Below, in pieces: positions 34,358 to 46,246 of a DNA stretch of 64,000 bases; the stretch's first letter is position 1, and every line of letters begins with the position of its first letter. This DNA is from Fragilariopsis cylindrus CCMP1102 (lineage: Eukaryota; Bacillariophyta; Bacillariophyceae; Bacillariales; Bacillariaceae): NCBI GenBank assembly GCA_900095095.1, contig FMBT01000303.1, positions 310,001-374,000 on the forward strand, given 5' to 3'. The notes beneath the pieces are model-generated. The model ran no database searches. It was given only the letters and a program-made list of their open reading frames with translations, and was not told where the DNA came from. The position numbers and the translations under genes are program-made.

Positions 34358-35107
34358 TTAGTTGACTATCGTCTTGTCTAATATAAGTCCGTGCTGTCTT
34401 GCATTCTCTATACACCTCATGATCCCATCAGAAATTAGTGAAGATCGACATTTACCGACCTTGTTTTTGATTTCCCCATTGTCATCAATTGTCATTGAGC
34501 AAGATTGAATCGCACAAACCGCAGCAATGTTTTTTCCGGACAGGTTAGGTGATCGTTTTGGTGCTGATACGAATGGTTTTCCAACAAAACCTAGTTGTCC
34601 ATCCCCACCCTTTCCGTATGCATAAACAGATTCTTTGTCCGATGACAGCACTAATGTGTGATCACCACCAAGAGCTACGTCGCGAATTCCAGAACAATCA
34701 TCATTATCCTTGTTCATTAGCTCTGTCACGGATTGTGAAACCAAAAATCTATCCTGCCATTGCTTCCCTCCTTTCCATGTGTAACCTGTAGAACCACCAT
34801 TTGAACTCCCTAGACCGAGCTGCTGCCATCGGTCGCATCCTGCCATCCAAAGCCTTCCTTTGTCATCGATTATTGCCGAGTGACCAGAATCAGAGTCCGA
34901 ACTAGTACTAGCGAATGCTTTTATCACTTTGATATCATCACTGGGAAAAGGAACTGAACCAGGTATTGTAAACGAGGTTTCGGTGTTATCACGTCCTAAC
35001 TTACCCATGGACGATGATCGTCCCCAAGAGAATACAGTGCCATCGTTGGTTATTCCTATTGAGTGTTGCGTTCCTTTCGCCACATCTACAAATAATGGGC
35101 TTTTCAT
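34358..35107 (-). CDS. RCC1-repeat protein (short)
   Basis: 249 residues. RCC1-type beta-propeller repeats are visible: QHSIGITNDGTVFSWGRSSS, GHSAIIDDKGRLWMAGCD, GGDHTLVLSSDKESVYAYGK and a weaker fourth. A full RCC1 propeller has seven blades and around 350-400 residues, so this is short: either a partial propeller, a 5'-truncated copy, or a gene with an unseen upstream exon. Role unknown; RCC1 folds serve as GTPase exchange factors or protein scaffolds. It sits just before the composite element E1, which could have affected its upstream region. Confidence 0.75.
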   Translation of the reverse strand: MKSPLFVDVAKGTQHSIGITNDGTVFSWGRSSSMGKLGRDNTETSFTIPGSVPFPSDDIKVIKAFASTSSDSDSGHSAIIDDKGRLWMAGCDRWQQLGLGSSNGGSTGYTWKGGKQWQDRFLVSQSVTELMNKDNDDCSGIRDVALGGDHTLVLSSDKESVYAYGKGGDGQLGFVGKPFVSAPKRSPNLSGKNIAAVCAIQSCSMTIDDNGEIKNKVGKCRSSLISDGIMRCIENARQHGLILDKTIVN

Positions 35108-35336
35108 TCCGCTTATCCGGCATCCACCTTAACTGCTGTATCGTCTCAAACCTCTGTTGTATCTCATTATCTTATTAGTTGGCCAAAGTTTGCACACGTA
35201 GTATGGATAGTATAGTGCTGCGTCGTATAGTTGGTATATTATATTGTATTTATTTGTTCCACCATTCTGACTGTAACTTGCTTCGTATTAACTACTGTAC
35301 TTTATCTGTATTTGATTTACTAGTACGTAACCTACC

Positions 35337-36266
35337 AGGGCCTTCCGTTAGTAAGTCAGTCGTGCATTTTTCGGCGATATAATTATTTCAGGGGAGGGGT
35401 GAAATTTGAGACATATTAGGGGTATGAAACAAGGTGAAACATTTTCACCTTGTTTGTCAAACAAGGGGAAACATTTTCACCTTGTTTCAAAAAAACAAGG
35501 TGAAACATTTTCACCTTGTTTGTTCCCTTGTTTGCGCGCAAATCCTCGTGCTTTTTCACCTTGTTTCAAACAAGGTGAAAACTTTGCGCACAAATCCTCG
35601 TGCTTTTTCACCTTGTTTCACCTTGTTTCACCTTGTTTGTCAAACAAGGGAACTAAAACACGTCCAACATACCCGTTGATATGGGTCCTCTCTTAATGTA
35701 ACAATAACAATAAAAATTATCGCATTGACTAACATAACAGTAATAGAGACATCTGTACTAGCACTTTATCTATTAATGTATTATTAGATTTTTAATCCTC
35801 CTCTCTTATGCACCTCTTCCTGGCGATTCGAAATTTGCCTGCCACCCATATAAACTCTCATAGCATTTTTTCCAAATGACCAAATTCAACCTAAACTTTT
35901 TGCCCTTATTAACAGTACACATATCTACATTTCGTCTATAAATTTTGTATTCAATGGACCCATATTGATGGAGCTTCGATTCAATACATTCCCATTTTAT
36001 GTATCGTATGAATTGTTTTTTTTGTTTTTTTTTGTACGAGGATTTGCGCGCAAACAAGGTGAAAATGTTTCACCTTGTTTCAAACAAGGTGAAAAGTTTT
36101 CCCCTTGTTTGAAACAAGGTGAAACATTTTCCCCTTGTTTGACAAACAAGGTGAAACATTTTCACCTTGTTTCAAAGTATACCACCCCTTTTACGAACAG
36201 TGCCCCCAAATAAAAATTATTTAAATCGCCGAAAATGACACGTTTGGCTTACTAACGGAAGGCCCA
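35337..36266. mobile_element. Composite inverted-repeat element E1 (about 930 bp, non-coding)
   Basis: Ends are inverted repeats: left GGGCCTTCCGTTAGTAAG at 35338, right its reverse complement ending at 36265. Similarity continues imperfectly inward through TTTTCGGCGAT. Inside both ends are palindrome arrays built from AACAAGGTGAAA and TTTCACCTTGTT (about 35427-35650 and 36053-36175), plus an inverted pair GCGCGCAAATCCTCGT (near 35534) and ACGAGGATTTGCGCGC (near 36036). Between the arrays lies a unique core (35820-36000) that is shared with element E2. No protein is encoded. The flanks do not give a clear target duplication: TACC on the left, GGTACC on the right. It may be a MITE-like element with captured satellite DNA. 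Confidence 0.8.
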
Positions 36267-36367
36267 GGTACCGATACCGTAGTAGGTTTTATGTGTGTAA
36301 ATTTATTGCGTTTGTCGCGCGTTAATAAGAATATTAGTTTTTAAACTTTAATTTTCGGCATGGTAGA

Positions 36368-36485
36368 GAGAACGACCATACCAACATGACAGCACCGCTT
36401 CCCGTCTGCTCAGCGAAGTTAAGCATGTTCGGGCCTGGTTAGTACTACGGTGGGGGACCACGTTGGAATCCTAGGTGTTGTTCTC
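36368..36485 (+). rRNA. 5S rRNA: 5S ribosomal RNA
   Basis: About 118 nt. Starts GAGAACGACCATACCAACAT and contains the conserved loop and box sequences GTCTGCTCAGCGAAGTTAAG, GGGCCTGGTTAGTAC and GGTGGGGGACCACG. The 3' end GGTGTTGTTCTC pairs with the 5' end. It is followed at once by a T7 run (36486 on), the polymerase III terminator. It is a single dispersed copy about 100 bp from element E1; no rDNA cluster is nearby. Confidence 0.95.
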
Positions 36486-36492
36486 TTTTTTT
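36486..36492 (+). terminator. Pol III T-run terminator of 5S rRNA
   Basis: Seven T residues directly after the 5S 3' end. Confidence 0.85.
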
Positions 36493-38168
36493 GTCTTTTA
36501 CATTTATTTTTTAGATTTTTAATCTTGGAAGAAGCATTGTTTTGCTCATCATTATCTGGTCTTATTCCTCCTGGACTACTCCTCTATCTTGCAATTTACA
36601 TAGGGTAACTACAACTGTCCTTCACATTATATTCTCTTTCATAACAACTCTTCTCAAAATTACACCTGCTGTGTGTGTGGTGAGGGATCACCTTATTTTT
36701 AGTAGTTTCCAACATTCCATCATTTCTTCTCCCTTGCGGTATGTATCAGTATTTGTTGATCTCGCTGCACATTATCTACATTTATCTTCCTTTCTCATGT
36801 TATTGGTGAGGCGAATAACAGCAGATAGGTGGTAATAATGTACCAATGATAATATAAAATGGATTTGCATCAATGTTTTAACAATCAAACAAATTTTTAT
36901 ATTAGCATCATGGTCTTGACACAAGATTGTAGTGTGGAATGTGAGGACTTGTTTTATTCCCATGTGTATACGTATAAAACACAGGGCACTTGTTGTAAAC
37001 AATATCATAGGCCAAACAGAGTGTTACAGATAGAGAGGGATCATAAGGAAAGTTTGAATGGTAAGGGATACCCACATCCCAGATTGCACCAAAATGATTG
37101 TTGCTGATAGATGGCAAAGTAGAGGCATCTATTTGCAATAAAATTTGGTACCATCTATATATATATATATAAAATGATCCTAATTCAGGTCACGATCTTG
37201 ATGTATTCTGTTCAAATATCAACAGTAATGGTAGTAATTGCAATCCATACAAAGATGGTGTATTTAATGTGTGTATGTAGGGCCTATTTTGTTTATCTCT
37301 ATCACCTTTAACCTCTCCAACAATCACCTTTAATCTCTCCAGCAAGGATCACACTATCGCTGCTACTGCTACAACTAATACTATGTGTTGTGTGTTGATC
37401 ATGTGCTGCATCATATACTTGATTGCTACATAATAGTCCATCACGTTTATATCCCCGTACAAAGTTGCAATGTAAGTGCGGCAGTCTGATTCATCATATT
37501 TTCCTACAGGTTCGCATATAGATATCATCAATAGAATGGGGAAAGGTTATGCATCAGCAATACCGACCAAGTTTTGATGGGGAATTACCACTGAGGAATC
37601 TTCTCTGTTCTCTGTCTTCTTTCTGTTACAGAACCATGATAAGTAATCATGTCAAAAACAAATTTCTTTTGTTCAGTTTTTGTTTCGAGGAAAATTGTAT
37701 CTGCTGATTGACTTGCATAATTAGTATCCAGTAACAATTTCTAGTCTCAAATAAAGTGAAATGTGCAAGTTTGAAATGATTTATATTAGCTACATTTGTA
37801 GTAATAGAAATCAACACAAGTCAGAAGATATGCATCAGTCTGGGTAGAAGTATCAGTAATGATCCCGTGACTCGTCTTGGACTCACACACACACCCACAC
37901 AATATTTGGAAAAGGTCCATTACATACACTAAATATGCGGCTTTTCACATTGGAATACACGCAGTACATTATTTCATAGGATAGGATAGGACAGGATACG
38001 ATATTATAACAATATATATTATTGATTATATTGTATAGTTATTTATGCATGTACAGTAGTATAATAAGATACTGTTCTTGCCTGATTCGCGTGCGGAATT
38101 GGAGCGAATCGGAATCAACCGATCTTTCTAAATTATTATTTGTTCCTTTAATGAATAGTAAATAAATA
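36493..38168. other. Gene-poor region, 1.7 kb
   Basis: No supported gene. It holds a (TA)n microsatellite at about 37158-37171, a GGATA repeat near 37978-37995 and A/T-rich DNA. Open frames are short and without recognisable protein character. Confidence 0.6.
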
Positions 38169-38768
38169 TTAAAGTAGAGAGGTAGAATCTACCCCACCAA
38201 CCTCTGTTTTGGGATTGATAGCTGTACTAATGGACTGTGCAACACATTCAAATATACTACTCGAAGGTGCAGCAACACGTGCTCCTCCTCCTCCCCCTCC
38301 TTGAGAAGATGACTGCGGCGATGAAGATGAGGTAGTAGTAGATAACGGCGAAGACGACGATGACGGAGAAGTCGCAGTATTAGTTCCCATTATCCAATCT
38401 GACCATGATGAAGTAGTATTTTGATTGTTGGTAGTGCTGTCATTGGCTTGTTGACGTTGACGTCGTCTTTCTGTGGCAGCTTCTCCTATACGATATTCTT
38501 CACGCTGTAATTCTTGTGCAAGTTTTGCATCTTGTTCAATTTGTGCTGCCTTAAAATCCATTTTTTTCAATCGTTCCAACGCAGAAGAAGGAGAAGATGA
38601 CGATGATGATACAGGTGATACGGAAATTGGACTGGTAATAGTTGGAATACTATCAGTATCAGCAGAAAAAGGACCATCGTCGTATGCTGCAGCAACCTGA
38701 GCAACGGCAGCGGCACTTCGTTGTTCAAACGCAACCGCAGCGGAACTTCGTGCAGTGGGTGTTTCCAT
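38169..38768 (-). CDS. Small Ser-rich protein with a charged helix (unknown)
   Basis: 199 residues. Low-complexity Ser/Thr/Gly stretches surround one conserved-looking helix, KKMDFKAAQIEQDAKLAQEL followed by QREEYRIGEAATERRRQRQ. The LAQELQREEY pattern recalls ubiquitin-interacting-motif-like helices found in stramenopile proteins. The tail contains SSSIFECVAQSISTAI. No signal peptide or membrane segment. Function unknown; a ubiquitin-linked role is only a guess. Confidence 0.55.
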   Translation of the reverse strand: METPTARSSAAVAFEQRSAAAVAQVAAAYDDGPFSADTDSIPTITSPISVSPVSSSSSSPSSALERLKKMDFKAAQIEQDAKLAQELQREEYRIGEAATERRRQRQQANDSTTNNQNTTSSWSDWIMGTNTATSPSSSSSPLSTTTSSSSPQSSSQGGGGGGARVAAPSSSIFECVAQSISTAINPKTEVGGVDSTSLL

Positions 38769-38928
38769 CTTTATGATTTGTTGCTATAGTTGTTGTGGTA
38801 GTGAATTTAACTGTCTCTTGGTCTTTTAATGGATTGAGATTACGTAACTTTAGTTGTGTATGTTATGTATTGTTTATTTGATCTCTATTATTCTTATCTT
38901 TCGGAATTTATGTCGATGACACAGAATA

Positions 38929-38962
38929 CATACGGTAGTACAATGTACTGTACTACCGTATG
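38929..38962. repeat. Perfect 14-bp inverted repeat
   Basis: CATACGGTAGTACA and its exact complement flank a 6-base loop (ATGTAC). It lies 160 bp upstream of the 199-residue gene; it could be a cruciform or a binding site for a dimer. Confidence 0.7.
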
Positions 38963-39809
38963 CTTCGAGCTTCGAATACGGAATTGTCCAGAGACATAAC
39001 GAAGAATTACGACATCGACATCAAGCATAATCAGGCAGGACTTAAGTTTTCACTCGTTTAACTTCACATGTTTGCTTCCCAGGCACGATTGAGCTTGTGC
39101 GCGGAATGCGGAGCGCTTAAGTAAATATTTCTCCGATTGAAATTAAGATCAATTAATAGTTAATCCCACCAAAGGCGAATGAATCACTCATCTGGTCGGT
39201 CTGTTGGATCATAGTGAAATACTGTCCCCCGTAATACTATGTTTTTACTGTTCCTACCTTAGCGTATGGGTCATATACTGTACTACTACTGCAACTCTTA
39301 GAGGATATCTTAGAGAATGAACGAATGCAATTAATCAATCGAATCGAATGAATCGGATGAATCAAAAGCGTAATCTATGATTTTTATCGTCGCAATAATT
39401 ATGGCGAGAGAATAACAGATAAAGCTCCTACAGTAGGTCTATCGCAACGTAATACATGTAGTATCGTCGGCTTTACATTTGCTTACCGTAACTTGGTGCA
39501 AGAACGCTGACCTAAGACGATGGACCCAATTTGATTACATGTCGAAAGCGAAAAGAAGTTCGGATGATTAGCTCGCTACTAAGAGTTATTATTGTCAAGG
39601 AGTATGAGTATAAAATAAGAATATTTTAATATTGGATGGATGTGAAATTTAAGATAGATAACATTTTAGTTGATTGCTGAAAAACATAGTATAGAGATTG
39701 ATAAATATCATATCGCAACCCATTCATTTATTATCTCATCTTGTGTGCGTGTGGTGTGTGTGTGTGCGTAAAGTATACCAAATAGTGTGAATAATTGACG
39801 ATGATGGCT

Positions 39810-40220
39810 CTATTGCAAAGAGAGTTCATGAGCTGCACGTGCCTTTTCCCAGATAGCCTCAACCTGGTTACGTATCTTTTCTACCTCCTCTTTGTTACTG
39901 CGACCTTCGTGGTATGGTATTTGACTTTGCAATTTCAAGACCTTCTTGTTGTCCTTCCTGTTAAAACATAGTGATATTATTATAGAAATGAAAAATGGAT
40001 GAATGGTAATGTGTTAGAAAGAGGTTGTGTTGTTATGGCAAGAGAGATGGTTACGACGACGCCAATAGATCAGAACGTCGACCGACGATAACGACGACGA
40101 CGCAAACCCCAAGTCGTCGATGAACACACACGCACACACCACACACATAACACGTTAAGCAGGAACTTACTTGTTAAGTACTAGTTCTTCTTCGACTTTC
40201 TGTGACTTTGGCTTTCCCAT
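39810..40220 (-). CDS. Small conserved-looking 65-residue protein (two exons)
   Basis: Exon 1 is 40220-40171 (MGKPKSQKVEEELVLNK) and exon 2 is 39957-39810, joined across a 213-bp intron with donor GTAAGT and acceptor AACAG in consistent phase. The rest reads KVLKLQSQIPYHEGRSNKEE, then VEKIRNQVEAIWEKARAAHE and ends LSLQ. It is a charged, helical, soluble protein. The regular amphipathic helix and good splice signals support a real gene. I do not recognise the family. Confidence 0.7.
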
Positions 40221-41439
40221 GATTGATGTTTTGGTTGGTAGTGGTTTGAGGAAGGTGTTTTGTTTTGTGAGAACGAGAAAAAGATTCTACGTCGTTGTTG
40301 TTTATAATTTGTGAGGCTGTGATTGCTTTTCGAAAGTAGTTCACTTCGAGATTGTGATTACAATAAAGTTGCCAATGAAGTGAACGAAAACTTCATTTTT
40401 TCCTCTTTTCGAATTTCTTTCCTCTTCCTTTTTCTTTGCTTTCCTTTCATTCGCTACTATTACTAGTACTGTTGTGATGTCGACTTTGATATAATTGTTC
40501 TTCGAACTGACAACTTTCATCCCTTATCAGCCTTCTGCTCCGAATATGTTACACGAAACAAGAAGGGTAGGAAAAAATCTTTGAAGTTGTAGTCGTATAT
40601 TTGTTGCTACGATAAACTATAAATAATATATATTTTCAAGCTCTGTGAGAAAGTTCACGATTGAAAAAATCAAAAATGAATTTTAGTTTATCTTATCCTC
40701 CCGCATGTGTGTCAACCAGAATTCTTTGACACATCAAAGATACTTTCAGAAGCACAAGAATTTTGGTCCATGTTTGGACTTTGATTTTTTATTTACTTCG
40801 ACACTTTGTATTGATGTTTATTGCTTCGACATTTTGTATTGACGTGATAGCAATTTTACGATTGGTTCATTGTGCGCGACAGTGTCAAACACACTTCAAA
40901 TAGTGCGTACTTTTGTAGTTGCGAATGAAGAACATGATCATCATGATTCTGCACGATCTGGTTATGCCGTACATTGTACTCAAAAGTATGCAAATAAATG
41001 ACGTACAAAAACGGTAAAGTGCAATTTTCTATAAATTTTGGTGTCAGAATTGTTGAATTTACTATTTAAAATTGTATCATAAAGATTTGATCCAGTCAGT
41101 AATTTTTATTTACGCGTTAAAATATATAGTTTGTTATTCTAATGTTCAGGATGCTGAACAACCTGTTGTTGTGTGATTGATTTCTTCTTTAGTGCACATC
41201 ATTGGTGTCACTCAGTAAATAACGCGATGAGTGGAACGTAAGAAGTCTATCTAACACTCACCTTTTATCGATCGCTCAGATCCTCTTCTTTTGCTTCCTC
41301 TCTTCTCGAAGAAAGAGGAAATGAGCAGACAAACAAACATCAGCCCATCAAAGTCATAAATCTTTTCAAATGAAATAAGTCAAAAGTAATCTTAGTCAAT
41401 AGTCAACCCCAACACTTCCTTTAAACCTAATACCTTAAG
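40221..41439. other. Intergenic, 1.2 kb between divergent genes
   Basis: A/T-rich DNA holding the promoters of the 65-residue gene and the repeat-protein gene. A near-duplicate ACTTCGACA/CTTCGACATTTTGTATTG pair lies at 40795-40840. No gene seen. Confidence 0.5.
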
Positions 41440-44400
41440 ATGGGATCCTCTCAGTCCACGCCTACTTCATCGGAGATCACTGATGCGCGTGTTGTTAACA
41501 AACAACACGGGAAGCATTCAGCTGGAAGTAAGCTTGGACCTAAAACTAAACCAACCATCGAAAACAAATTGATCTCCCTCCCGGTAGTGAGTACTACTAC
41601 CACTGAGTCTGACGATAATGATGATGATTATTCGTCGGACGAAGAAGAAAATGATGATGAATTTAATGGTAAGTCGTTCTTGTTCTTGTTCTTTTCAATT
41701 TCGTTTCGGTTTTTATACTTCATCTTGATTGATCGCCGATCTATTTTCATTCATTCATTCGTTTCACGTTTGATTCACGTTCACCCACTCACCTTGATAA
41801 TATGTTTTATTTTATTCTATTCTATTCGTTAAAAATTTGAAAACAGAATTCATCGCTGAACGTAAGCTTATCTTGGCTGATGCTAAGAATTTGAAAACGC
41901 TTGCTGTTCATTATCTTCATCCTGAAAAGCCGGTTGATGTTGTTGATGCTGCCGTGTTCGGACGTAACTACTTCGGACGTGCATCAGCTCCAACTGAGTA
42001 CGATGATGATGATAACTACACCACAACTCTTTCTCGTGTCCGTGATGGTCGTGTCGTTCAAGATATGGAAGACGAACGTAGCGCAATCATGGAGGAGTTA
42101 AAAGAATTGAAAACAACTGCGGATTGGTTCCTTCATCCGGAAAAGCCGGTTGATGTTGTTGATGCTACCGTATTCGGACGTAACTACTTTGGACGTGCAT
42201 CAGCTCCTAATGAGTACGACAATGCTGATAACTTCATGACAACTCTTTCTCGTGTCCGTGACGGACTTGACGTCCAAGACATGGAAGATGAACGCAATGC
42301 AATCATGGAGGATTTGAAGCAGTTGAAGACTACCGCTGACTGGTACCTTCATCCTGAAAAGCCAATTGTTTTGTCTGATGCTACCGCTTGTGGACGCAAT
42401 TACTTTACTCGTCCTTCGGCTCCTACCGCGTACGACAATGAGGATGACTACATGACGACTCTTTCTCGTGTCCGTGATGGACTTGACGTCCAAGACATGG
42501 AAGATGAACGCAATGCAATCATGGAAGATTTGAAGCAGTTGAAGACTACCGCTGAATGGTATCTTTCCCCCGAAATGCCAATCGTTTGTGATGCTACCGC
42601 TTGTGGACGCAATTACTTTACTCGTCCTTCGGCTCCTACCGCGTACGACAATGAGGATGACTACATGACGACTCTTTCTCGAGTCCGTGATGGACTTGAC
42701 GTCCAGGACATGGAAGATGAACGCAACGCGATCATGGAGGAGTTGAAGCAGTTGAAGACCACCGCTGACTGGTACCTCCATCCAGAAAAGCCAATCGTTT
42801 GTGATGCTACCGCTTGTGGACGCAATTACTTCACCCGTCCTTCTGCTCCCGAGTATGATGACGACGAAGAAGATGATATGGAAGAGGAACGTCAACGTGT
42901 TCTTGAGGAGGCAGCTGAACTCAAAAAGGTTGCCGACTGGTACCTTCATCCTGGGAAGAAAGTTGCTGTTGATTCAACTGTCTGTGGACGCAACTACTTC
43001 ACCCGTCCTTCTGCTCCCGAGTATGATGACAATATGGAAGAGGAACGTGAACATGCACTTGCAGATGCTGCTGAGCTCAAGAAGGTAGCTGGTTGGTATT
43101 TCCATCCAGAGAAGAAGATTGATGTTGACTCAATTGCATGTGGACGCAACTACTTCACCCGTCCTTCTGCTCCCGAGTATGATGACGATGATATGGAAGA
43201 GGCACGTGCATGTGTCCTTGCTGAAGCTGCCGAGCTCAAGATGGTCGCTGACTGGTATCTCCATCCAGAGAAGAAGATTAACGTTGAACCAAATGTGTTT
43301 GGAAGAAACTACTTCACCCGTCCTTCAGCTCCTGAAGAGGAAGACGATGGCATGGAAGAGGAATGTGAATGTGTCCTTTCTGAAGCTGCCGAGCTCAAGA
43401 TGGTCGCTGACTGGTATCTCCATCCAGAGAAGAAGATTAACGTTGAACCAAATGTATTTGGAAGAAACTACTTCACCCGTCCTTCAGCTCCTGAAGAGGA
43501 AGACGATGGCACGGAAGAGGAACGTGAATGTGTCCTTGCTGAAGCTGCCGAACTCAAGAAGATGGCTGATTGGTGTCACAATCCAAATCAACCAATTGTT
43601 AGTGATGGTTTCTCTACCGGAAGGAACTACTTTACTCGCCTTTCTGCTGCTGAAGATGATATGGATGAGGAACGTGAACTTGTACTAGCAGAAGCTGCTG
43701 AGCTCAAGCAGATGGCTGATTGGTGTCACAATCCAAACCAACCAATTGTTAGTGATGGTTTCGCTACCGCCAGAAACTACTTTACTCGTCCTTCGGCACC
43801 CGAGTACGAAGATGAAGACGACAACATCGAAGAGGAACGCAGTCTTGTTCTCGCCGAAGCTAAGGAGCTCAAGGAGGTCGCTTCGTGGTATCACGAACCG
43901 TCAAAGCCTGTCAAGTCCAACATTGCTGTCACCCGCAACTACTTCACCCGTCCTTCGGCACCTGTCGAAGAAGATGAGGAGATGGCGAATATCCTTGCTG
44001 ATGCATTGGAGCTAAAGAAGTTGGCAATCGATTATCTCCATCCCGAAAAGCCTGTTGTCTCATCGAGTATCAACTGTATTCGTAATTACTTCGACAGACC
44101 TTCCGCCAAAGGACATGCTGACTACATTCATACTGAAGGCCATGTCAACTATCCCGGTGATCATACGCAAGAGCATTTTATTATGCATGCCGATGATTAC
44201 CATCATTACGACCATTACCATCAAGACGATATCTCCCACGGCTCTTTCCAGAGTCATAGCGATCACTTTGATATGGACGAAGACGCCTTCCATGGATTCC
44301 ATGAATCTATTAATGCGTTCCGTGATTCTGTCACTGATGTCCATGATCAACCCATCCCTATCATCAAGGAAGAAGACGACGGAAAGGAAGGCCATCTCTC

Positions 44401-44443
44401 CCGCTCTCCCTCTACTATCATGCTCTTTGAGGAGGTCATGTAA
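41440..44443 (+). CDS. Tandem-repeat protein with 13 RNYFTRPSAP-type motifs and an N-myristoylation signal (two exons)
   Basis: Exon 1 41440-41668, intron 178 bp (donor GTAAGT, acceptor AACAG), exon 2 41847-44443, giving 941 residues. The start MGSSQSTPTSSE fits an N-myristoylation site, so membrane anchoring is likely. After an acidic linker there are 13 repeats of about 45-65 residues, each with a helix (ELKKVADWYLHPEKP-like), then GRNYFTRPSAP, then an acidic spacer of Asp/Glu. Copies are nearly identical in DNA in places (about 42370-42830 and 43250-43520), which shows recent expansion. The C-terminal 130 residues are His/Asp-rich (YHHYDHYHQDD). The motif resembles repeats I associate with diatom proteins; function unknown. 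Confidence 0.85.
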
Positions 44444-45523
44444 CTACCCCCGATTCATACATTCAATCATAAAGAAGAACAGCACACACATTTCAGATTC
44501 AATTTTATACTACACAAGAAAAGAAAAACGGATGGCAACACATACCGTTCCATGTTTCGTGGTTCGAGAGAATGGATGGGATGAAATCAATCCTGTATAA
44601 TAATAAAAACTGCCATAAAAACCACACCGCGTGGGCATCTTGCCATTTGTATCATTACTCCAATATATAAAAACAAAATAAGAAAAATATATATAAATTC
44701 ATATCAACATAAATAATACAACATACGACATCTATAGTACAAGCTGTAGCTATTCAAACAGACTTAAACTAGAAATGCTCTGCTTCCTACAATGTATGGT
44801 ACAATTGCATGGTAACAAATTGACGTGCATCGACTGGGGTTCGATATCTCTTTGACAGATCGCTCGGTGGCGCATTCGTCCATGCATCTGGTCCATGCAT
44901 CAGGTTGGGGCACGAAGCCAATCAAAACAATATCTGATTCGAATCAGACAATGTCAACGAATTAAATAGAGCTTGGGAGCACATCATGAATGGGATTGAA
45001 ACAACATCAAGTACTATATAGAGATTTAGGATCTTCATATTTGTTAGGTTGGTTTATCATCAACAGCTTTACATTTATTAGATTCATGAACCACAGAATT
45101 AACTGTTGGAGAAAATGCAACTACATACTAATATATCAAAATTACACCTATAGGGGGAAATAGTTAAAGACTTATAATAAATAGCTGAGTTAAAAAGCCA
45201 AGTCGAAAAAGAAGATTCTGAACAGCAGTTATTTTTATTTTTTTATTTTAGAATAGTAAATTACCTATGGTTATCAATCGATAACGTCTGTTCTTTTTTA
45301 ATTTATCAACATCAACCTTTTTTTGTTGTTGCGATCGTAGTAACAATGATACTATACCACTACCATTACTACTAAACACGAATTATAGCGGCAAGCCATA
45401 ACACGGTAGTAAATAATAGTTGTAGTAGTAGTAGCATTATTTATCAGAAGTACGATGTACGTAGGAAAAAGAAGTTCGTGATTGTTGTATGGGTATGTAT
45501 TTTGTTGTTTTGTTTGTTATTAT
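44444..45523. other. Intergenic, 1.1 kb between convergent genes
   Basis: 3' regions of the repeat-protein gene and the phosphatase gene. A/T-rich. A GTAGTAGTAGTAG run lies near 45420. No gene seen. Confidence 0.5.
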
Positions 45524-46246
45524 TCATGAAATAATACAACAACCTGCTGCTCCGGCACCACCACCACCATTCTTTTTACGATAATATTTTTTGTACCCCT
45601 CGAGATACAATAATTGTTTTTCATTGATGGCACCACGACGATGTCGTCGAATCAACGTCACCGCCTCTACGGGATCCATATTTTCAAATTCAATCAAAGC
45701 AATTGCCACCATCACCGGTGCTCGTCCTAATCCTGCTACACAATGCACAGCAATACAGGGTCGAGTCTTCTCCTCGTCTGCTGTGCCTGCCTGTTCATTA
45801 TCCTTCTTCTCAGTAGGATAAAAAACTTGATCCACCACGTGCAACCATTGATCGATCACATCGGGTGGTGGAGAATGTCCATCAGGATATTCCATATTAT
45901 GTGTAGCAATTCCTGCCGTGGTTAATTCACCGGTTTGGTAGGTCGGTTCACACGCTCGTACTATATCCGTCACCGAATACTTTCGCATCTCCTTAATGTA
46001 GAGATGTAGATTCCCCTGTCGAGGTGCATCCATAATCAAGAATCGAAGTTTCGTACCCACCTCCACTAATGTTGGTTTAGTTCCAATCGTCCCACCCATC
46101 ATTGATCCGCCGTTGTTGTTCGTGGATCGACTTCCTCCTCCTGCCATCTTTCTATTGTTGCTTCTATTAATTGTATTAGTAGTAGTAGTAGTAGTAGTAG
46201 TATTGTCACTAATAATTGGAGGTGATTGTTCGATGCCTTTAGTCAT
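45524..46246 (-). CDS. PRL-type (PTP4A-like) protein tyrosine phosphatase, prenylated
   Basis: 240 residues from ATG 46246. The PRL domain is full length: TLVEVGTKLRFLIMDAPRQG, IVRACEPTY, the general-acid region MEYPDGHSPP, and the signature HCVAGLGRAP, a CX5R loop with Ala at the position usual for PRL phosphatases. It ends RRGAINEKQLLYLEGYKKYY, then a Gly/Ala linker and CCIIS, a CaaX box for farnesylation. A Ser/Thr/Asn-rich N-terminal leader of about 65 residues precedes the domain. PRL phosphatases act at the plasma membrane and endosomes and bind CNNM magnesium transporters in animals. An in-frame open stretch upstream lacks an ATG. Confidence 0.9.
   Translation of the reverse strand: MTKGIEQSPPIISDNTTTTTTTTNTINRSNNRKMAGGGSRSTNNNGGSMMGGTIGTKPTLVEVGTKLRFLIMDAPRQGNLHLYIKEMRKYSVTDIVRACEPTYQTGELTTAGIATHNMEYPDGHSPPPDVIDQWLHVVDQVFYPTEKKDNEQAGTADEEKTRPCIAVHCVAGLGRAPVMVAIALIEFENMDPVEAVTLIRRHRRGAINEKQLLYLEGYKKYYRKKNGGGGAGAAGCCIIS

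Noticed and set aside
42200-42949. 249-codon minus-strand frame over the repeat protein
   Set aside because: Long only because the coding strand is repetitive; it mirrors the RNYFTRPSAP units and has no independent signals.
44830-44850. Possible B box GGTTCGATATC
   Set aside because: Lacks the final CC and has no A box or stems around it.
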